Counted from the stretch's first letter, positions 18,881 to 28,240 are shown. The stretch: DNA of 64,000 nucleotides from Chryseobacterium sp. 52 (GCF_002754245.1 NZ_PEEX01000001.1:248001-312000); one strand, 5' to 3'. A program made the numbers and translations. Notes: generated by a model from the letters alone, not told the origin.

Positions 18881-19445
18881 GTTTTTAATGTTCGCAGTAC
18901 TTTTTTTAGCATTTGTTTCCTGCAATAATAAGAAGTCTGAAGTAAGCGATCTGGATAAACTGAGAAATAGCAACAATGTAAGAAGTTATCCTGCTGTACA
19001 AATGGACAGTATGCAAGCGATTAATTCTATCACAAAGCAGAAAGTACAGGAGCTCCTGGATCTTTCAACACTTTATTTGTCCGGCAACAGAAATACAGAG
19101 ATAGACACCGTTATTTATTCACAAATGGAAAGCTATTTCCATAAACCGGACTCCTTGACGTTTAAAAAACTATTCCATGAACTGGACAGTCTGAAAGTAA
19201 AATCGGTAAAAGTAAACAGTCTGAATGTTTATAAAGAGTTCTATAAAAAGGACACCCTGGATTATGCCAAATTCAATCTGGAATATTTTGACGTAAAAAA
19301 CAAATCTTTGGGAACTTTTGAAAAGAATGCCCAGTATATTTTACTGGCATCCCCGATGATCAAAAAAGAATTTAAATTTTATTTCCTGGATTTCTATTCC
19401 ACTCCTTTAAAGAAAGACAGTACTTCCGTAGGCGTAACCAAATAA
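18864..19445 (+). CDS. hypothetical lipoprotein, partner of the preceding membrane protein
   Basis: 193 residues from ATG 18864. This start puts a signal peptide with lipobox at the N-terminus (FLAFVSCNN, Cys 20); a TTG 12 bp upstream was discarded. The mature part is soluble, Lys/Ser-rich and of unknown fold (segments DSLKVKSVKVNSLNVYKEF, LASPMIKKEFKFYFLDFYS). The 17-bp overlap with the upstream gene suggests coupled translation and joint function. Its last 52 bp overlap, tail to tail, the coding region of the folate cyclo-ligase on the other strand. Confidence 0.7.
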   Translation: MKRINKFLMFAVLFLAFVSCNNKKSEVSDLDKLRNSNNVRSYPAVQMDSMQAINSITKQKVQELLDLSTLYLSGNRNTEIDTVIYSQMESYFHKPDSLTFKKLFHELDSLKVKSVKVNSLNVYKEFYKKDTLDYAKFNLEYFDVKNKSLGTFEKNAQYILLASPMIKKEFKFYFLDFYSTPLKKDSTSVGVTK

Positions 19446-19969
19446 TCTAAAGGAATATCATTTTCCCAGACGTCATCAATCTGTTCGTCGGGACTGAAGT
19501 AATTGACCCCAATTTTTTTGGAGGCCCTGGAAATGCTTTGAAAGAATTCATCATAAAAACCTTTTCCATACCCCACCCTGTTTCCTTTATGATCACAATA
19601 GAGCAAAGGGGTGATGACATAATCAAAATGATGTGTTTCTGAGTCTTCGTTGGAAACAGGCTCTGAAATCCCCCACCGGCTTGTCTCAAATTCGGTATCT
19701 TTATTAATCTCCACGGAGATCAGATGACCTTCAACAATCTTGGGCACGAAAACACGAATCTCTTTCCCGAGAAAAGCATCAATAAAGATTCCCGTATTGA
19801 TCTCATTAAACTTTTCAATAGGAATAAAAACATGTACTTTCTGCCCTGAAACAGGTTGAAAACAGGTCATAAAATAATCAAATATTTTCTGAGATAAAGA
19901 CAAAGCCTCATCTTGCGACAAGGCTTTTCTTTTTTGTATATATATGTTTCTTAATTCTGATTTTTTCAT
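19394..19969 (-). CDS. 5-formyltetrahydrofolate cyclo-ligase
   Basis: 191 residues, the expected size. The enzyme converts 5-formyl-THF to 5,10-methenyl-THF using ATP. Landmarks are the N-terminal Arg/Lys-rich helix MKKSELRNIYIQKRKALS, the VFIPIEKFNEINTG segment, and the C-terminal nucleotide/folate loop VGYGKGFYDEFF followed by GVNYFSPDEQI. It is cytoplasmic. The 3' end lies over the 3' end of the convergent lipoprotein gene. It is followed upstream, on the same strand, by trhO 41 bp away. Confidence 0.93.
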   Translation of the reverse strand: MKKSELRNIYIQKRKALSQDEALSLSQKIFDYFMTCFQPVSGQKVHVFIPIEKFNEINTGIFIDAFLGKEIRVFVPKIVEGHLISVEINKDTEFETSRWGISEPVSNEDSETHHFDYVITPLLYCDHKGNRVGYGKGFYDEFFQSISRASKKIGVNYFSPDEQIDDVWENDIPLDYLVTPTEVLSFFKGVE

Positions 19970-20010
19970 TTCTAAACCATTTTCAGAGTTCTGACCGTTG
20001 TTTCAGAAGC

Positions 20011-21363
20011 TTACAAAATTTTATATAATTTGTCAGACAAACGAATTTTAAAAGGGATTTCAAAGGTAACCTGATCTCCTTTTTTTGCCGTTTCACAAAG
20101 ACTTCCGTTAGCGAAAATCTCAGTCATTGTCAATTCCTGTTCACCAGTTGTCGGACCTGAGATCAATACTTTATCACCGACTGAAAGTTCTTCGTTTTCA
20201 ATTAAAAACTGCCCGATCTTTGATTTTGTATAATAATGTTCTCCCTTTCCAACCAGTACTTTTTTAACGGTAATTTTCTGGCGAATATTTTTTGTTATTG
20301 CTTTTGCTAAAGGTTTATCGGGTAAATCGCCAGAATTTTTAAATTTCAAAGCCTCTGATTTCCCTTTTCTGAACACTTTATTTCCAACCTGCACTCCCCT
20401 TCTTAATTTCACCTGTTCATCCAAAGGTAAATGTACTGTTTCCAAACATTCTGTAGAACAACAATTTTCCATTGCGGCTTTACATTCATCACACTGAATG
20501 AACAGTAAATGACAGCCATCATTGGAACAATTCGTGTGATTATCGCAAGGCTTTCCACACTGATGACACTGCGAAACAATATCGTCTGTAATCCTTTCTC
20601 CTAGGCGATGATCAAATACAAAGTTTTTACCGATGAATTTACTTTCAATGTTTTCTTCTTTTATCTGACGTGTATATTCAATAATCCCGCCCTCTAATTG
20701 ATAAACATTTTTAAAGCCCTGATGCTTGAAGTAAGCACTGGCTTTTTCGCAACGAATTCCACCTGTACAATACATTAACAGGTTTTTATCTTCTTTGAAA
20801 TCCTGTAGTTGCTCATTGATAATCGGTAAGCTTTCTCTAAATGTTTCTACATCGGGAGTAATAGCCCCTTCAAAATGACCGACTTCACTTTCGTAATGGT
20901 TTCTAAAATCAACGACTATGGTATTCGGATCTTCCAGTAAATTGTTAAATTCCTGTGCTTTCAAGTGAATTCCTTTATTGGTAACATCAAAAGAATCATC
21001 ATTCAAACCGTCGGCAACAATTTTGTGTCTAACTTTTATGGTTAATTTTAAAAAAGAATGGTCATCCTGATCAACGGCTACGTTTAATCGGATTCCTTTC
21101 ATAAAATCGTAGCATTCTAACGTATCACGAAAAGCTTCTAATTGATCCGCAGGAATACTCATCTGAGCATTAATTCCTTCATGGGCAACATAAATACGTC
21201 CCAGCGCATCGAGTGCGTTCCAGGCTATAAATAATTCGTCGCGAAATTTTTTAGGGTCTTCAATTTTGGCATACGCATAGAAAGACAAAGTAAGGCGTTG
21301 CTTACCAGCTTCATCAATAAGTTGAGCTCTTTCTTCTGCGCTTAAGGTGTTATACAGTTGCAT
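20011..21363 (-). CDS. trhO: tRNA uridine(34) hydroxylase (rhodanese family)
   Basis: 450 residues. An N-terminal acylphosphatase-like domain (about 25-115: LSFYAYAKIEDP, RIYVAHEGINAQMSI) is followed by a rhodanese domain (about 135-240) with active Cys 199 in MYCTGGIRCEK, then a Cys-rich cluster (about 268-312, CHQCGKPCDNHTNC and following). This is the TrhO/YceA family, which makes 5-hydroxyuridine at tRNA position 34 using oxygen. About 130 further C-terminal residues form an extra domain seen in longer Bacteroidota members. It lies 41 bp upstream of the folate gene, with its own -7 box. Confidence 0.93.
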   Translation of the reverse strand: MQLYNTLSAEERAQLIDEAGKQRLTLSFYAYAKIEDPKKFRDELFIAWNALDALGRIYVAHEGINAQMSIPADQLEAFRDTLECYDFMKGIRLNVAVDQDDHSFLKLTIKVRHKIVADGLNDDSFDVTNKGIHLKAQEFNNLLEDPNTIVVDFRNHYESEVGHFEGAITPDVETFRESLPIINEQLQDFKEDKNLLMYCTGGIRCEKASAYFKHQGFKNVYQLEGGIIEYTRQIKEENIESKFIGKNFVFDHRLGERITDDIVSQCHQCGKPCDNHTNCSNDGCHLLFIQCDECKAAMENCCSTECLETVHLPLDEQVKLRRGVQVGNKVFRKGKSEALKFKNSGDLPDKPLAKAITKNIRQKITVKKVLVGKGEHYYTKSKIGQFLIENEELSVGDKVLISGPTTGEQELTMTEIFANGSLCETAKKGDQVTFEIPFKIRLSDKLYKIL

Positions 21364-21742
21364 GCTATAAACGTTTTAAGTGAGAAAAATATTTTTGCAA
21401 AGGTAATAATTTTTCAATTAAATCTAATGATCAGCTAAAATCACAGTCTTTATCAATAGGAATATTTAAAAATCAAACATTAGATAGATGGACGAGAAAC
21501 CTAAGGCTTCGGATTATTTGTCGTAACTTATAGGTTACAAAATGTCACATTTTTCTTTAATAAAATTTTAAGTTTTGTTAATACCCCGTTTAAGATTATG
21601 ACATAAAGTATAAAATGACACAATAGCCGTTAAATTTTAGTTAAAATTGAAACACTTCATGCTAACTGTATACTTATCTAGCATTAAATTTGCTTAGTGT
21701 AAAACATAGAAAACAATAATAATAAAAAAAGAAAGATATACA
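21364..21742. other. 379-bp intergenic region between trhO and htrA
   Basis: This divergent promoter region is AT-rich. It holds a minus-strand -7 box TACCTTTG (21405-21398) for trhO and a plus-strand -7 box TAAATTTG (21685-21692) for htrA. Neither has a convincing -33 TTG. A perfect inverted repeat AAAATGT-C-ACATTTT lies at 21539-21553. No reading frame or RNA gene is supported. Confidence 0.6.
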
Positions 21743-23275
21743 ATGAAGAGTACTTTAAAAAAACTATTACCATTTGCAGTAGTGGGAGTTGTCTCAGGAG
21801 CTACTACCGTTGGGACATTACAATATTTTGGTCAGCATTCTAATAATGGCGACCAGTCTTATTTCACAGCAGCTGCCCCAAATGCCTCATTTGTAGGAAT
21901 GAATACAGGAACAGTGGGCGATGACTTCGTAAAAGCATCCAAAACGACAGTTCCAGCCGTTGTTACCATTAAAAATTACCAGAGCAGGTCAACCAGCAGA
22001 GCTTCAGAGCAGGATCTGTTTGATTTCTTCTTCGGAGATCCATTCGGGGGCGGAGGAAGAGGCCAGCAGAGACAGAAGCAGCAGGCTCCTGACAATATGC
22101 CATCGGGAATGGGATCCGGAGTGATCATTTCACCGGACGGATATATCATCTCCAATAATCACGTTGTAGCAGGTGCCAATAAACTTGAAGTGGTTTTAAG
22201 CAATAAAAAGTCTTATATCGCCACTCTTGTGGGAACAGATCCAAATACAGATATTTCCTTGTTAAAGATCGAAGAAAAAGGACTTCCTTATTTAAATTTT
22301 GCAAATTCGGATAATATTGAAGTTGGACAATGGGTTCTTGCAGTAGGAAACCCGCTGGGATTAAATTCTACAGTAACAGCAGGAATTGTTTCAGCTAAAG
22401 GCAGAGGAATCGGTATTTTAGGCGGACAAGGAAAAGCAACAAACCCTATTGAAAGTTTTATACAGACCGATGCAGCGATCAATCCGGGGAACTCCGGAGG
22501 TGCTTTGGTGAATGTGAATGGGGATCTTATCGGGATCAACTCTGCGATCCAGTCTACCACAGGTTATTACCAGGGATACGGATTTGCTGTTCCTGCCAAC
22601 TTAGCCAGAAAGATTGTTGAGGATATCAAGAAATTCGGTATTGTACAGAGAGGATTCCTGGGAGTTTCATCGTTAGACCTTTCTAATGATCAGCAGGTAT
22701 TAGCATACAATAAGCAGTTTAAAACCACTATTAAATCAGGATCCGGAGTTTATGTAACAGGATTTGGAGATAAAAGTGGAGCTGAAGATGCAGGCCTGAA
22801 AAAAGGGGATATCATCACTAAAATAGATACTTATGAGATTACTGATTTCGCGGATCTTTCCATGTCTATCGGAAGCAAACGTCCGGGTGATAAGGTTCAG
22901 GTAACCTATTCAAGAAACGGTAAAGAAAGCACTACAACAGTAACTCTTAAAGACCAGCAGGGAGGAACTTCCACCAGAACAAAAGCTGATCTGAGCGTCA
23001 CTGAAAAAATAGGTGCAGACTTTGAACCGCTTACCGAAAAATTCAAAACTGAATACGGATTAAACAGTGGTGTCGTTGCTAAGAATGTTAGCGAAGGAAG
23101 CGAAATGGCCAAAATTGGAATCGTAGATAACTACATCATTATTGAAATCAATGGCAAGCCTGTAAATTCACAGAAGGATGTAGAAAAAACACTGGATAAA
23201 TATCAGGGTAATGTACAGGTGAAATTTGTGGATGACTATGGAAGAATCTATACCAAAGGATTCAAAATGCCTTAA
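21743..23275 (+). CDS. htrA: Do/HtrA family periplasmic serine endoprotease
   Basis: 510 residues. An N-terminal signal or anchor segment (about 8-28) precedes a trypsin-like domain with the full triad: H140 (SNNHVVAG), D170 (NTDISLLKI) and S251 (GNSGGALV). Two PDZ domains follow (about 305-395 and 415-505; first with SGVYVTGFGDKSGAEDAGLKKGD). A Gly/Gln-rich LA-loop-like insert (GGGGRGQQRQKQQAP, about 108-122) precedes the catalytic core. DegP-type proteases degrade or refold damaged envelope proteins. It is monocistronic with a strong terminator; the inverted repeat upstream may bind a stress regulator. Confidence 0.95.
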   Translation: MKSTLKKLLPFAVVGVVSGATTVGTLQYFGQHSNNGDQSYFTAAAPNASFVGMNTGTVGDDFVKASKTTVPAVVTIKNYQSRSTSRASEQDLFDFFFGDPFGGGGRGQQRQKQQAPDNMPSGMGSGVIISPDGYIISNNHVVAGANKLEVVLSNKKSYIATLVGTDPNTDISLLKIEEKGLPYLNFANSDNIEVGQWVLAVGNPLGLNSTVTAGIVSAKGRGIGILGGQGKATNPIESFIQTDAAINPGNSGGALVNVNGDLIGINSAIQSTTGYYQGYGFAVPANLARKIVEDIKKFGIVQRGFLGVSSLDLSNDQQVLAYNKQFKTTIKSGSGVYVTGFGDKSGAEDAGLKKGDIITKIDTYEITDFADLSMSIGSKRPGDKVQVTYSRNGKESTTTVTLKDQQGGTSTRTKADLSVTEKIGADFEPLTEKFKTEYGLNSGVVAKNVSEGSEMAKIGIVDNYIIIEINGKPVNSQKDVEKTLDKYQGNVQVKFVDDYGRIYTKGFKMP

Positions 23276-23305
23276 TAAACACAGACAATAAGTCTTTATA
23301 TCAAC

Positions 23306-23337
23306 AAAAAACGCTGCAGAATCTGCAGCGTTTTTTT
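23306..23337 (+). terminator. terminator after htrA, bidirectional
   Basis: AACGCTGCAGA / TCTGCAGCGTT with A and T runs on both sides. It serves htrA on the plus strand and reaches the stop codon of the minus-strand gene at 23336. Confidence 0.88.
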
Positions 23338-23791
23338 ATTTTGTTTTGTTCATTTTCTCAGCAATTCTTTTTTTCTTATTCCGTTCATAAATTACCTCTA
23401 CAATCTTTCCACCTATCCATGAAAACGGGAAAAACGTAAGAAAAATAGAGATCTTATAAAAGGTTGGATGGTAAGGAAAAATAATAACATCCAGCATCGC
23501 TATAAAAAGCATAATAAAGCCGATAAGGATAGCATAGGCAACTTTAGCATACTTTACAATAAGAGCGGTAGCAACCCCTCCTATCGTGGTCCCCAGCCCG
23601 GAAATAAATAACAGAAACCCGAAAAATGCATTATCATCTTTCATGCTGTAAAGAAATCTCTGCCAGTGCTCAAACGGGGCAAAAGCTTCGAAAGTGATCC
23701 ATTGCGGAAAAACTCTTATACCAAGAGTAATAATAAGCCCCGCTATACCAAGGCCTACCAAAATCGCAATTGTGTTTCTTATAAAACTCAT
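23336..23791 (-). CDS. hypothetical membrane protein downstream of ridA
   Basis: 151 residues with about four membrane helices (about 7-27, 54-74, 81-101 and 112-133) and a very basic C-terminus (YERNKKKRIAEKMNKTK). It resembles unnamed flavobacterial membrane proteins with no known role. Its first base is the last base of the ridA stop codon, so the two genes form one transcription unit. The stop codon lies inside the shared terminator tail. Confidence 0.7.
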   Translation of the reverse strand: MSFIRNTIAILVGLGIAGLIITLGIRVFPQWITFEAFAPFEHWQRFLYSMKDDNAFFGFLLFISGLGTTIGGVATALIVKYAKVAYAILIGFIMLFIAMLDVIIFPYHPTFYKISIFLTFFPFSWIGGKIVEVIYERNKKKRIAEKMNKTK

Positions 23792-24171
23792 TAATCCTGA
23801 TGTGCAATCATAGAAATTTCAATGTCAACATTTTTAGGCAGACAAGAAACCTGTACAGTCTCGCGGGCAGGATAGCTGTCTGCATCAAGATATGAAGCAT
23901 AAATATCATTCATCACGGCAAAATCGTCCATGCTTTTAAGGAAAATCGTAGCCTTCACTACATTTTTGAAGGTCATTCCTGCTTCCGTAAGAACAGCTTC
24001 AAGGTTTTTCATGACCTGATGCGTTTCCTTCTCAATTCCTTCTACCAATTTACCAGTTGCAGGATCTACAGGGATCTGTCCGGAAATATACAATATTCCG
24101 TTTGCCATATTAGCTTGTGAATAAGGCCCGATTGCTGCAGGTGCATTAACTGTGTTGATTATTTGTTTCAT
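23791..24171 (-). CDS. ridA: RidA family reactive enamine/imine deaminase
   Basis: 126 residues, the standard length of a RidA trimer subunit. The enzyme hydrolyses 2-aminoacrylate and related imines released by PLP enzymes. The motifs are PAAIGPYSQANMANGILYISGQIPVDP-like (split here as PAAIGPYSQA and YISGQIPVDP), the NVVKATIFLKSMDDFAVMN segment, and the YPARETVQVSCLPK motif with the substrate-binding Arg. It is co-transcribed with the membrane protein gene downstream, from a promoter about 100 bp upstream. Confidence 0.95.
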   Translation of the reverse strand: MKQIINTVNAPAAIGPYSQANMANGILYISGQIPVDPATGKLVEGIEKETHQVMKNLEAVLTEAGMTFKNVVKATIFLKSMDDFAVMNDIYASYLDADSYPARETVQVSCLPKNVDIEISMIAHQD

Positions 24172-24276
24172 ATGTAGATATTTATTTTTTCAAAGGTCAT
24201 ATGCAATCACGATCTCCCGTATTCGTCTGTTGGCAAATTTCGTCAACAGTGATTTCATTAGAACTTATTTTGGTTG

Positions 24277-24307
24277 CAAATATAAAATTTATATTTACAA
24301 TTGTCAA
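24277..24307 (-). promoter_or_regulatory. ridA operon promoter
   Basis: On the minus strand TATATTTG (24284-24277) is preceded by TTG (24307-24305) with a 20-bp spacer. The implied 5' leader to the ridA ATG at 24171 is about 100 nt. Confidence 0.6.
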
Positions 24308-24314
24308 TCTGATA

Positions 24315-26900
24315 TTAGAAAGGTGCGTTAGGCTGTGTAAAACTTCTGTCTTTATATTTCAGCGCATCGCTTAAGATATTGGCTTTTATACCGATAAAGA
24401 AATCATACACTTTATATTGTCCAAAAGGCACCCAGTTAAAGTTGATGGTAAAACTTCGCTGATCTCTGGAAAATCCTATCCTTGTATACGCCAAATCTTT
24501 TGTCACCAGGTCAAAATGGGTACTTCCGTTGATATTCCAATAAGGAGTAAGTTTGATACTACCGTCAAGACCTACAGAAGCAATTTTAGTTCCAAGTGCC
24601 GAAAGACCTTTTGAGTAGGCATAGTTGGCATTAATATTTAAAGTCCAGGCCTGATCGAAATGGGCGTAATTATCATCATCAAAATAATAATTCTCATTTC
24701 TCACTTCTCCTTTTGCGGGATACTTTTTAGCATAATCCGTTTTTTCACCAAAGATTTCACTCGTTAATGGATAAGACAGCTGTACGTTGAATCCCTGTAC
24801 GCTGAAAGCTCCAAACTGCTCCGTTCTTACTCCCTGCGTTGCACCAGGAGCAAAAACTATTTTATAAGGCTCCAGAGACAGGCTGGTGTTAACGCTTAAT
24901 TTATTATTAAAGAAAGAAGACTGTCCGTTGATACTGAAAACAGACCAAGGGTGATCCTTCGCCGCAAAATTATAATTCCCTGAAAGGTTAAGAGATTCGA
25001 AGATCTTTATTTTCTTCACCCCGGTAGAATCACTTTTAGATTTCACCTTCATTTCAATATTGTTTCCAATATTAAAACCTAAAGCTCCCACAACACCACT
25101 TGACGGGCTTCCAACAATTCCTTTTTCAAAAATAGAATAAGGGGTCAGGGCTCCTTCTGCGTTATAATAATTTCTATAATATCCAAAACCGGGGCTGGAG
25201 AAATCCGGTGAATAGGTAAAGCTAAGACTCGGCGTCATCATATGTCTTACCGCTTCTACAGCAGATCCTTTTTTGAACTTCAACATTCCGTAAAGCGTTG
25301 TCTGAAGACTGGCTGATGAAGAGAATGTAGAATATCCTGCAATATTTTTCTGGATTTCGTCCGCATCAACATTCTTTACAGGATCATAGTATTTTTTAAG
25401 TGTTTTAGTGGTTAAAGCATTATCAATATTCGCACTTAAACTGAAAGTGAAATATTTCGCCACAGTTGTATTCGTTCCTAAAGCAATATTATTTTTAAGC
25501 CCGGTCTGCATTTTGTCCCACATTGCCTTTGTAAACAGTTCGCTCTCCTGAGTACTCACAGAATTAGTCAGGTTGAAACCTGTATTCACGGTGATATTTT
25601 CAAGAAGCCCCTGTCTTACTCCTGTTTTTGATTTAAAAAGATAAAACTGATTAATCGCCACATTCATCTGAGGAAGACGAAGATCTGCCAGTCCGGTAGC
25701 AAAATTCTGAGCATATGAAGCTGTTCCGGTAATTGTTATTGGCAGCTTCAAAAACCTTTTGGTAAGTGTTACCCCTGAGTTCTGCTGCGTATTCAGAACG
25801 TTCTGGTTGAAAATGTAGTTATTGTTAAGCGGGTTGTTATAAAACTTTGTACTTACGATATCCACAGAAGCACTGAAAGTCAGAAAAGGATTCGCTTTAG
25901 CATCCTGCGTGTGAGTCCATGCAATTCTGTAGGTACTGTTTTTAGTGTAATCATCCAATCCTTTAATTCCTCTTACCATCGTTCCGACATCTGCCGTAAA
26001 GGTTCCCGAATAACGGTATTTCTTCAGATAATTCATCTGCGGCCTCACATTCCAGCTTCCTTTGGTATAAATATCAGCAAGCACTTTAAGGTCAAAATGC
26101 TCCCCTATCGGCTGGTAATACCCAAGTCCGTTAAGGAAAAATCCTACATCTTCCCTTTCCCCGAAACTTGGAATCAGGATACCAGCTGCCCTCTTGTCTG
26201 AAAACGGAAGAATGGCAAACGGAAGAATAAGCGGTGTAGGAACCTGTTCAATGTACATCTGAATAGGACCGGTAACAATTTGTGATTTATTTTTAGTCTT
26301 GATCAGCTTGATATTGGATGCCCGCATAAAGTAATCCGATGCTGTATCTTTTTTCTTGATGTAATATTCGTCAGTTGTATAATCCGCGTTCCTCATTGCG
26401 AAGACAGAATCATTATACTTTTTGGTTTTCTGTGCCGTGATTACCCCTTCGTTTTCTTCTGTACGTGCATTAAAAGCAATAGCCTGCCTTGTTTTGGTAT
26501 TGTAACTAAACTCGTTGGTTTCATATTTCTTCCCTGCCTGAGTCGTAATTACAGGTTCAATAATCTTCCCCAGAGAATCCTGTTTTCCACGGGCATAGAT
26601 CAGGCTTTTATTGTCATCGATAGAAATATAATCTGCGTCAATCTGCATATCCTGGTATTTTACCTGGGCATTTTTATTCAGAAAAGTCATTTTCTTAGGG
26701 ACATCTCTTCGCTGATCATCCGCTTTTGTACGGAGAATATCATCTAAAGATTCTTTTTTTACAACAATGGTATCCTTTTTGGAAATAGTATCATTAACCA
26801 CATTTTTAGGCAATTTTTCAGGAGTTTTCTGTGCTAAAAAATTGTTAAAAATTAGGATAATTAAAATTTGTAATATATTTTTGAGGACGGTTTTGGCCAA
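24315..26900 (-). CDS. LptD-like outer membrane LPS assembly protein
   Basis: 861 residues from a TTG at 26900; no ATG fits, and this start gives a signal peptide (MAKTVLKNILQILIILIFNN, cleavage near LAQ). Residues about 60-230 form an OstA/LptA-like jellyroll (NAQVKYQDMQIDADYISIDD, IYARGKQDSLG). The rest is a large beta-barrel with alternating aromatic strands, and the PTPLILPFAILPFSDKRAAGILIPS segment is typical of Bacteroidota LptD. It inserts lipopolysaccharide into the outer leaflet, with LptE. It is divergent from the amidase gene, 53 bp away. Confidence 0.9.
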   Translation of the reverse strand: MAKTVLKNILQILIILIFNNFLAQKTPEKLPKNVVNDTISKKDTIVVKKESLDDILRTKADDQRRDVPKKMTFLNKNAQVKYQDMQIDADYISIDDNKSLIYARGKQDSLGKIIEPVITTQAGKKYETNEFSYNTKTRQAIAFNARTEENEGVITAQKTKKYNDSVFAMRNADYTTDEYYIKKKDTASDYFMRASNIKLIKTKNKSQIVTGPIQMYIEQVPTPLILPFAILPFSDKRAAGILIPSFGEREDVGFFLNGLGYYQPIGEHFDLKVLADIYTKGSWNVRPQMNYLKKYRYSGTFTADVGTMVRGIKGLDDYTKNSTYRIAWTHTQDAKANPFLTFSASVDIVSTKFYNNPLNNNYIFNQNVLNTQQNSGVTLTKRFLKLPITITGTASYAQNFATGLADLRLPQMNVAINQFYLFKSKTGVRQGLLENITVNTGFNLTNSVSTQESELFTKAMWDKMQTGLKNNIALGTNTTVAKYFTFSLSANIDNALTTKTLKKYYDPVKNVDADEIQKNIAGYSTFSSSASLQTTLYGMLKFKKGSAVEAVRHMMTPSLSFTYSPDFSSPGFGYYRNYYNAEGALTPYSIFEKGIVGSPSSGVVGALGFNIGNNIEMKVKSKSDSTGVKKIKIFESLNLSGNYNFAAKDHPWSVFSINGQSSFFNNKLSVNTSLSLEPYKIVFAPGATQGVRTEQFGAFSVQGFNVQLSYPLTSEIFGEKTDYAKKYPAKGEVRNENYYFDDDNYAHFDQAWTLNINANYAYSKGLSALGTKIASVGLDGSIKLTPYWNINGSTHFDLVTKDLAYTRIGFSRDQRSFTINFNWVPFGQYKVYDFFIGIKANILSDALKYKDRSFTQPNAPF

Positions 26901-26923
26901 TTTTGTTCTATATAATTAAGGCT

Positions 26924-26931
26924 CAAAATTA
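26924..26931 (-). promoter_or_regulatory. -7 element for the lptD-like gene
   Basis: TAATTTTG on the minus strand ends 23 bp before the TTG start codon at 26900, inside the 53-bp divergent spacer. A -33 TTG is not clear. Confidence 0.45.
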
Positions 26932-26953
26932 ATATAATTTTTAAAACTGTAAG

Positions 26954-28240
26954 ATGTACAAGCAAAAATTTAAAATAATTTTATCATTTCTCCTTATTCT
27001 TTCAAGCACTTTAATATTTTCGCAAAAGAAATTTACGATCGTTTTAGATGCTGGTCATGGGGGAAGTGACCACGGAGCGAACAGGTCTTATGCAGACATT
27101 GGAAGGGTTGCAGAAAAAGACGTTACGCTTGCCGTTACCTTAAAAGTAGGGGCAATGTTGGAAAAAAACAGAGATTTCAAAGTCATATATACCCGTAAGA
27201 TTGACGAATATCCTTCTCTTTCGGACAGAACCAACCTGGCGAACAGAAGCAAAGCTGATCTTTTCGTCTCCATTCACTGTAATTCTTCACAACGACCTAC
27301 AGCGTACGGAACTGAAACTTATGTGCAGGGGCCTAATCAGAATGACGAGAACCTTGAAGTCGCCAAAAGAGAGAATGATGTAATTTTTCTCGACGAAAAG
27401 GATAAGCAGACTTTCGGTTCTTATAATCCAAGTTCTCCGGAATCTCTTATTGCACTGAAACTTCAGCAGAACAAATATCTGGAATCAAGTTTACTGCTTG
27501 GCGGACTGGTGGAGGATAACTTTGTGAATAAAGATAAAAGATTTTCAAGAGGTGTTTTCCAGAAAAACTTACACGTATTGCGTATGAATGCAATGCCTTC
27601 CGTACTGATAGAGACCGGATTTATCAACCATCCTGAAGAAAGTCACTATCTGGCGTCTGAAAAAGGACAGAACGAAATTTCGGAAAGTATCTATAATGCG
27701 ATTATTGATTACAAAAGAGCAATTGACAGAAAAACAGGAGGATCTATTGCTACCAAAAGACCTGAACCTGAGAAACCTGCAGAGTCCCCTTTAAAAAATG
27801 ATTTCAGAATTTTATTACTGAGCTCACCTACCAAATACAATGAGGGAGATCCTGCCTTAAAAGGTCTAAATTATATTCTTCCTCTAAAAGACAACGGGCA
27901 ATACAAATACTATTATGGGGTAACCAATATGGCTTCCGTAAAAGATATTAATTTAAAAACGGCAAAAGATGCAGGTTTCAGAAATGCCTATGCGGTAGGA
28001 TTTATGCCTAATCAAAAACTGCTTACAGGATACTATACCATTGAGGTGTATACCGGTGAAAAGCTTAACGGGAATTCATTTATCCTTCAGACACTTAAAG
28101 ACGTGGAACGAAACAAAGACAATGGTATTTTTTACTACACGTATGGTAAAGTTTTCACTTTGGAGGATGCTGTAAAGCTCCAAAAAGACCTTGAATCCAG
28201 AGGAATTAAAAACACCATAATTCAAAAAGTTTTCAAATAA
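26954..28240 (+). CDS. N-acetylmuramoyl-L-alanine amidase
   Basis: 428 residues. A signal peptide (about 1-24, ending TLIFSQ) precedes an Amidase_3 zinc domain (about 28-245) with VLDAGHGGSDHGA (His ligand), a Glu in RVAEKDVTL, SIHCNSS (His ligand) and VLIETGFINHPEE (catalytic Glu). The enzyme cuts between MurNAc and the stem peptide during cell separation. The C-terminal 150 residues hold a SPOR-like region (GYYTIEVYTGEK, FTLEDAVKLQKDLESRGI) that may bind denuded septal glycan. It is divergent from the LptD gene; the tRNA cluster follows. Confidence 0.92.
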   Translation: MYKQKFKIILSFLLILSSTLIFSQKKFTIVLDAGHGGSDHGANRSYADIGRVAEKDVTLAVTLKVGAMLEKNRDFKVIYTRKIDEYPSLSDRTNLANRSKADLFVSIHCNSSQRPTAYGTETYVQGPNQNDENLEVAKRENDVIFLDEKDKQTFGSYNPSSPESLIALKLQQNKYLESSLLLGGLVEDNFVNKDKRFSRGVFQKNLHVLRMNAMPSVLIETGFINHPEESHYLASEKGQNEISESIYNAIIDYKRAIDRKTGGSIATKRPEPEKPAESPLKNDFRILLLSSPTKYNEGDPALKGLNYILPLKDNGQYKYYYGVTNMASVKDINLKTAKDAGFRNAYAVGFMPNQKLLTGYYTIEVYTGEKLNGNSFILQTLKDVERNKDNGIFYYTYGKVFTLEDAVKLQKDLESRGIKNTIIQKVFK

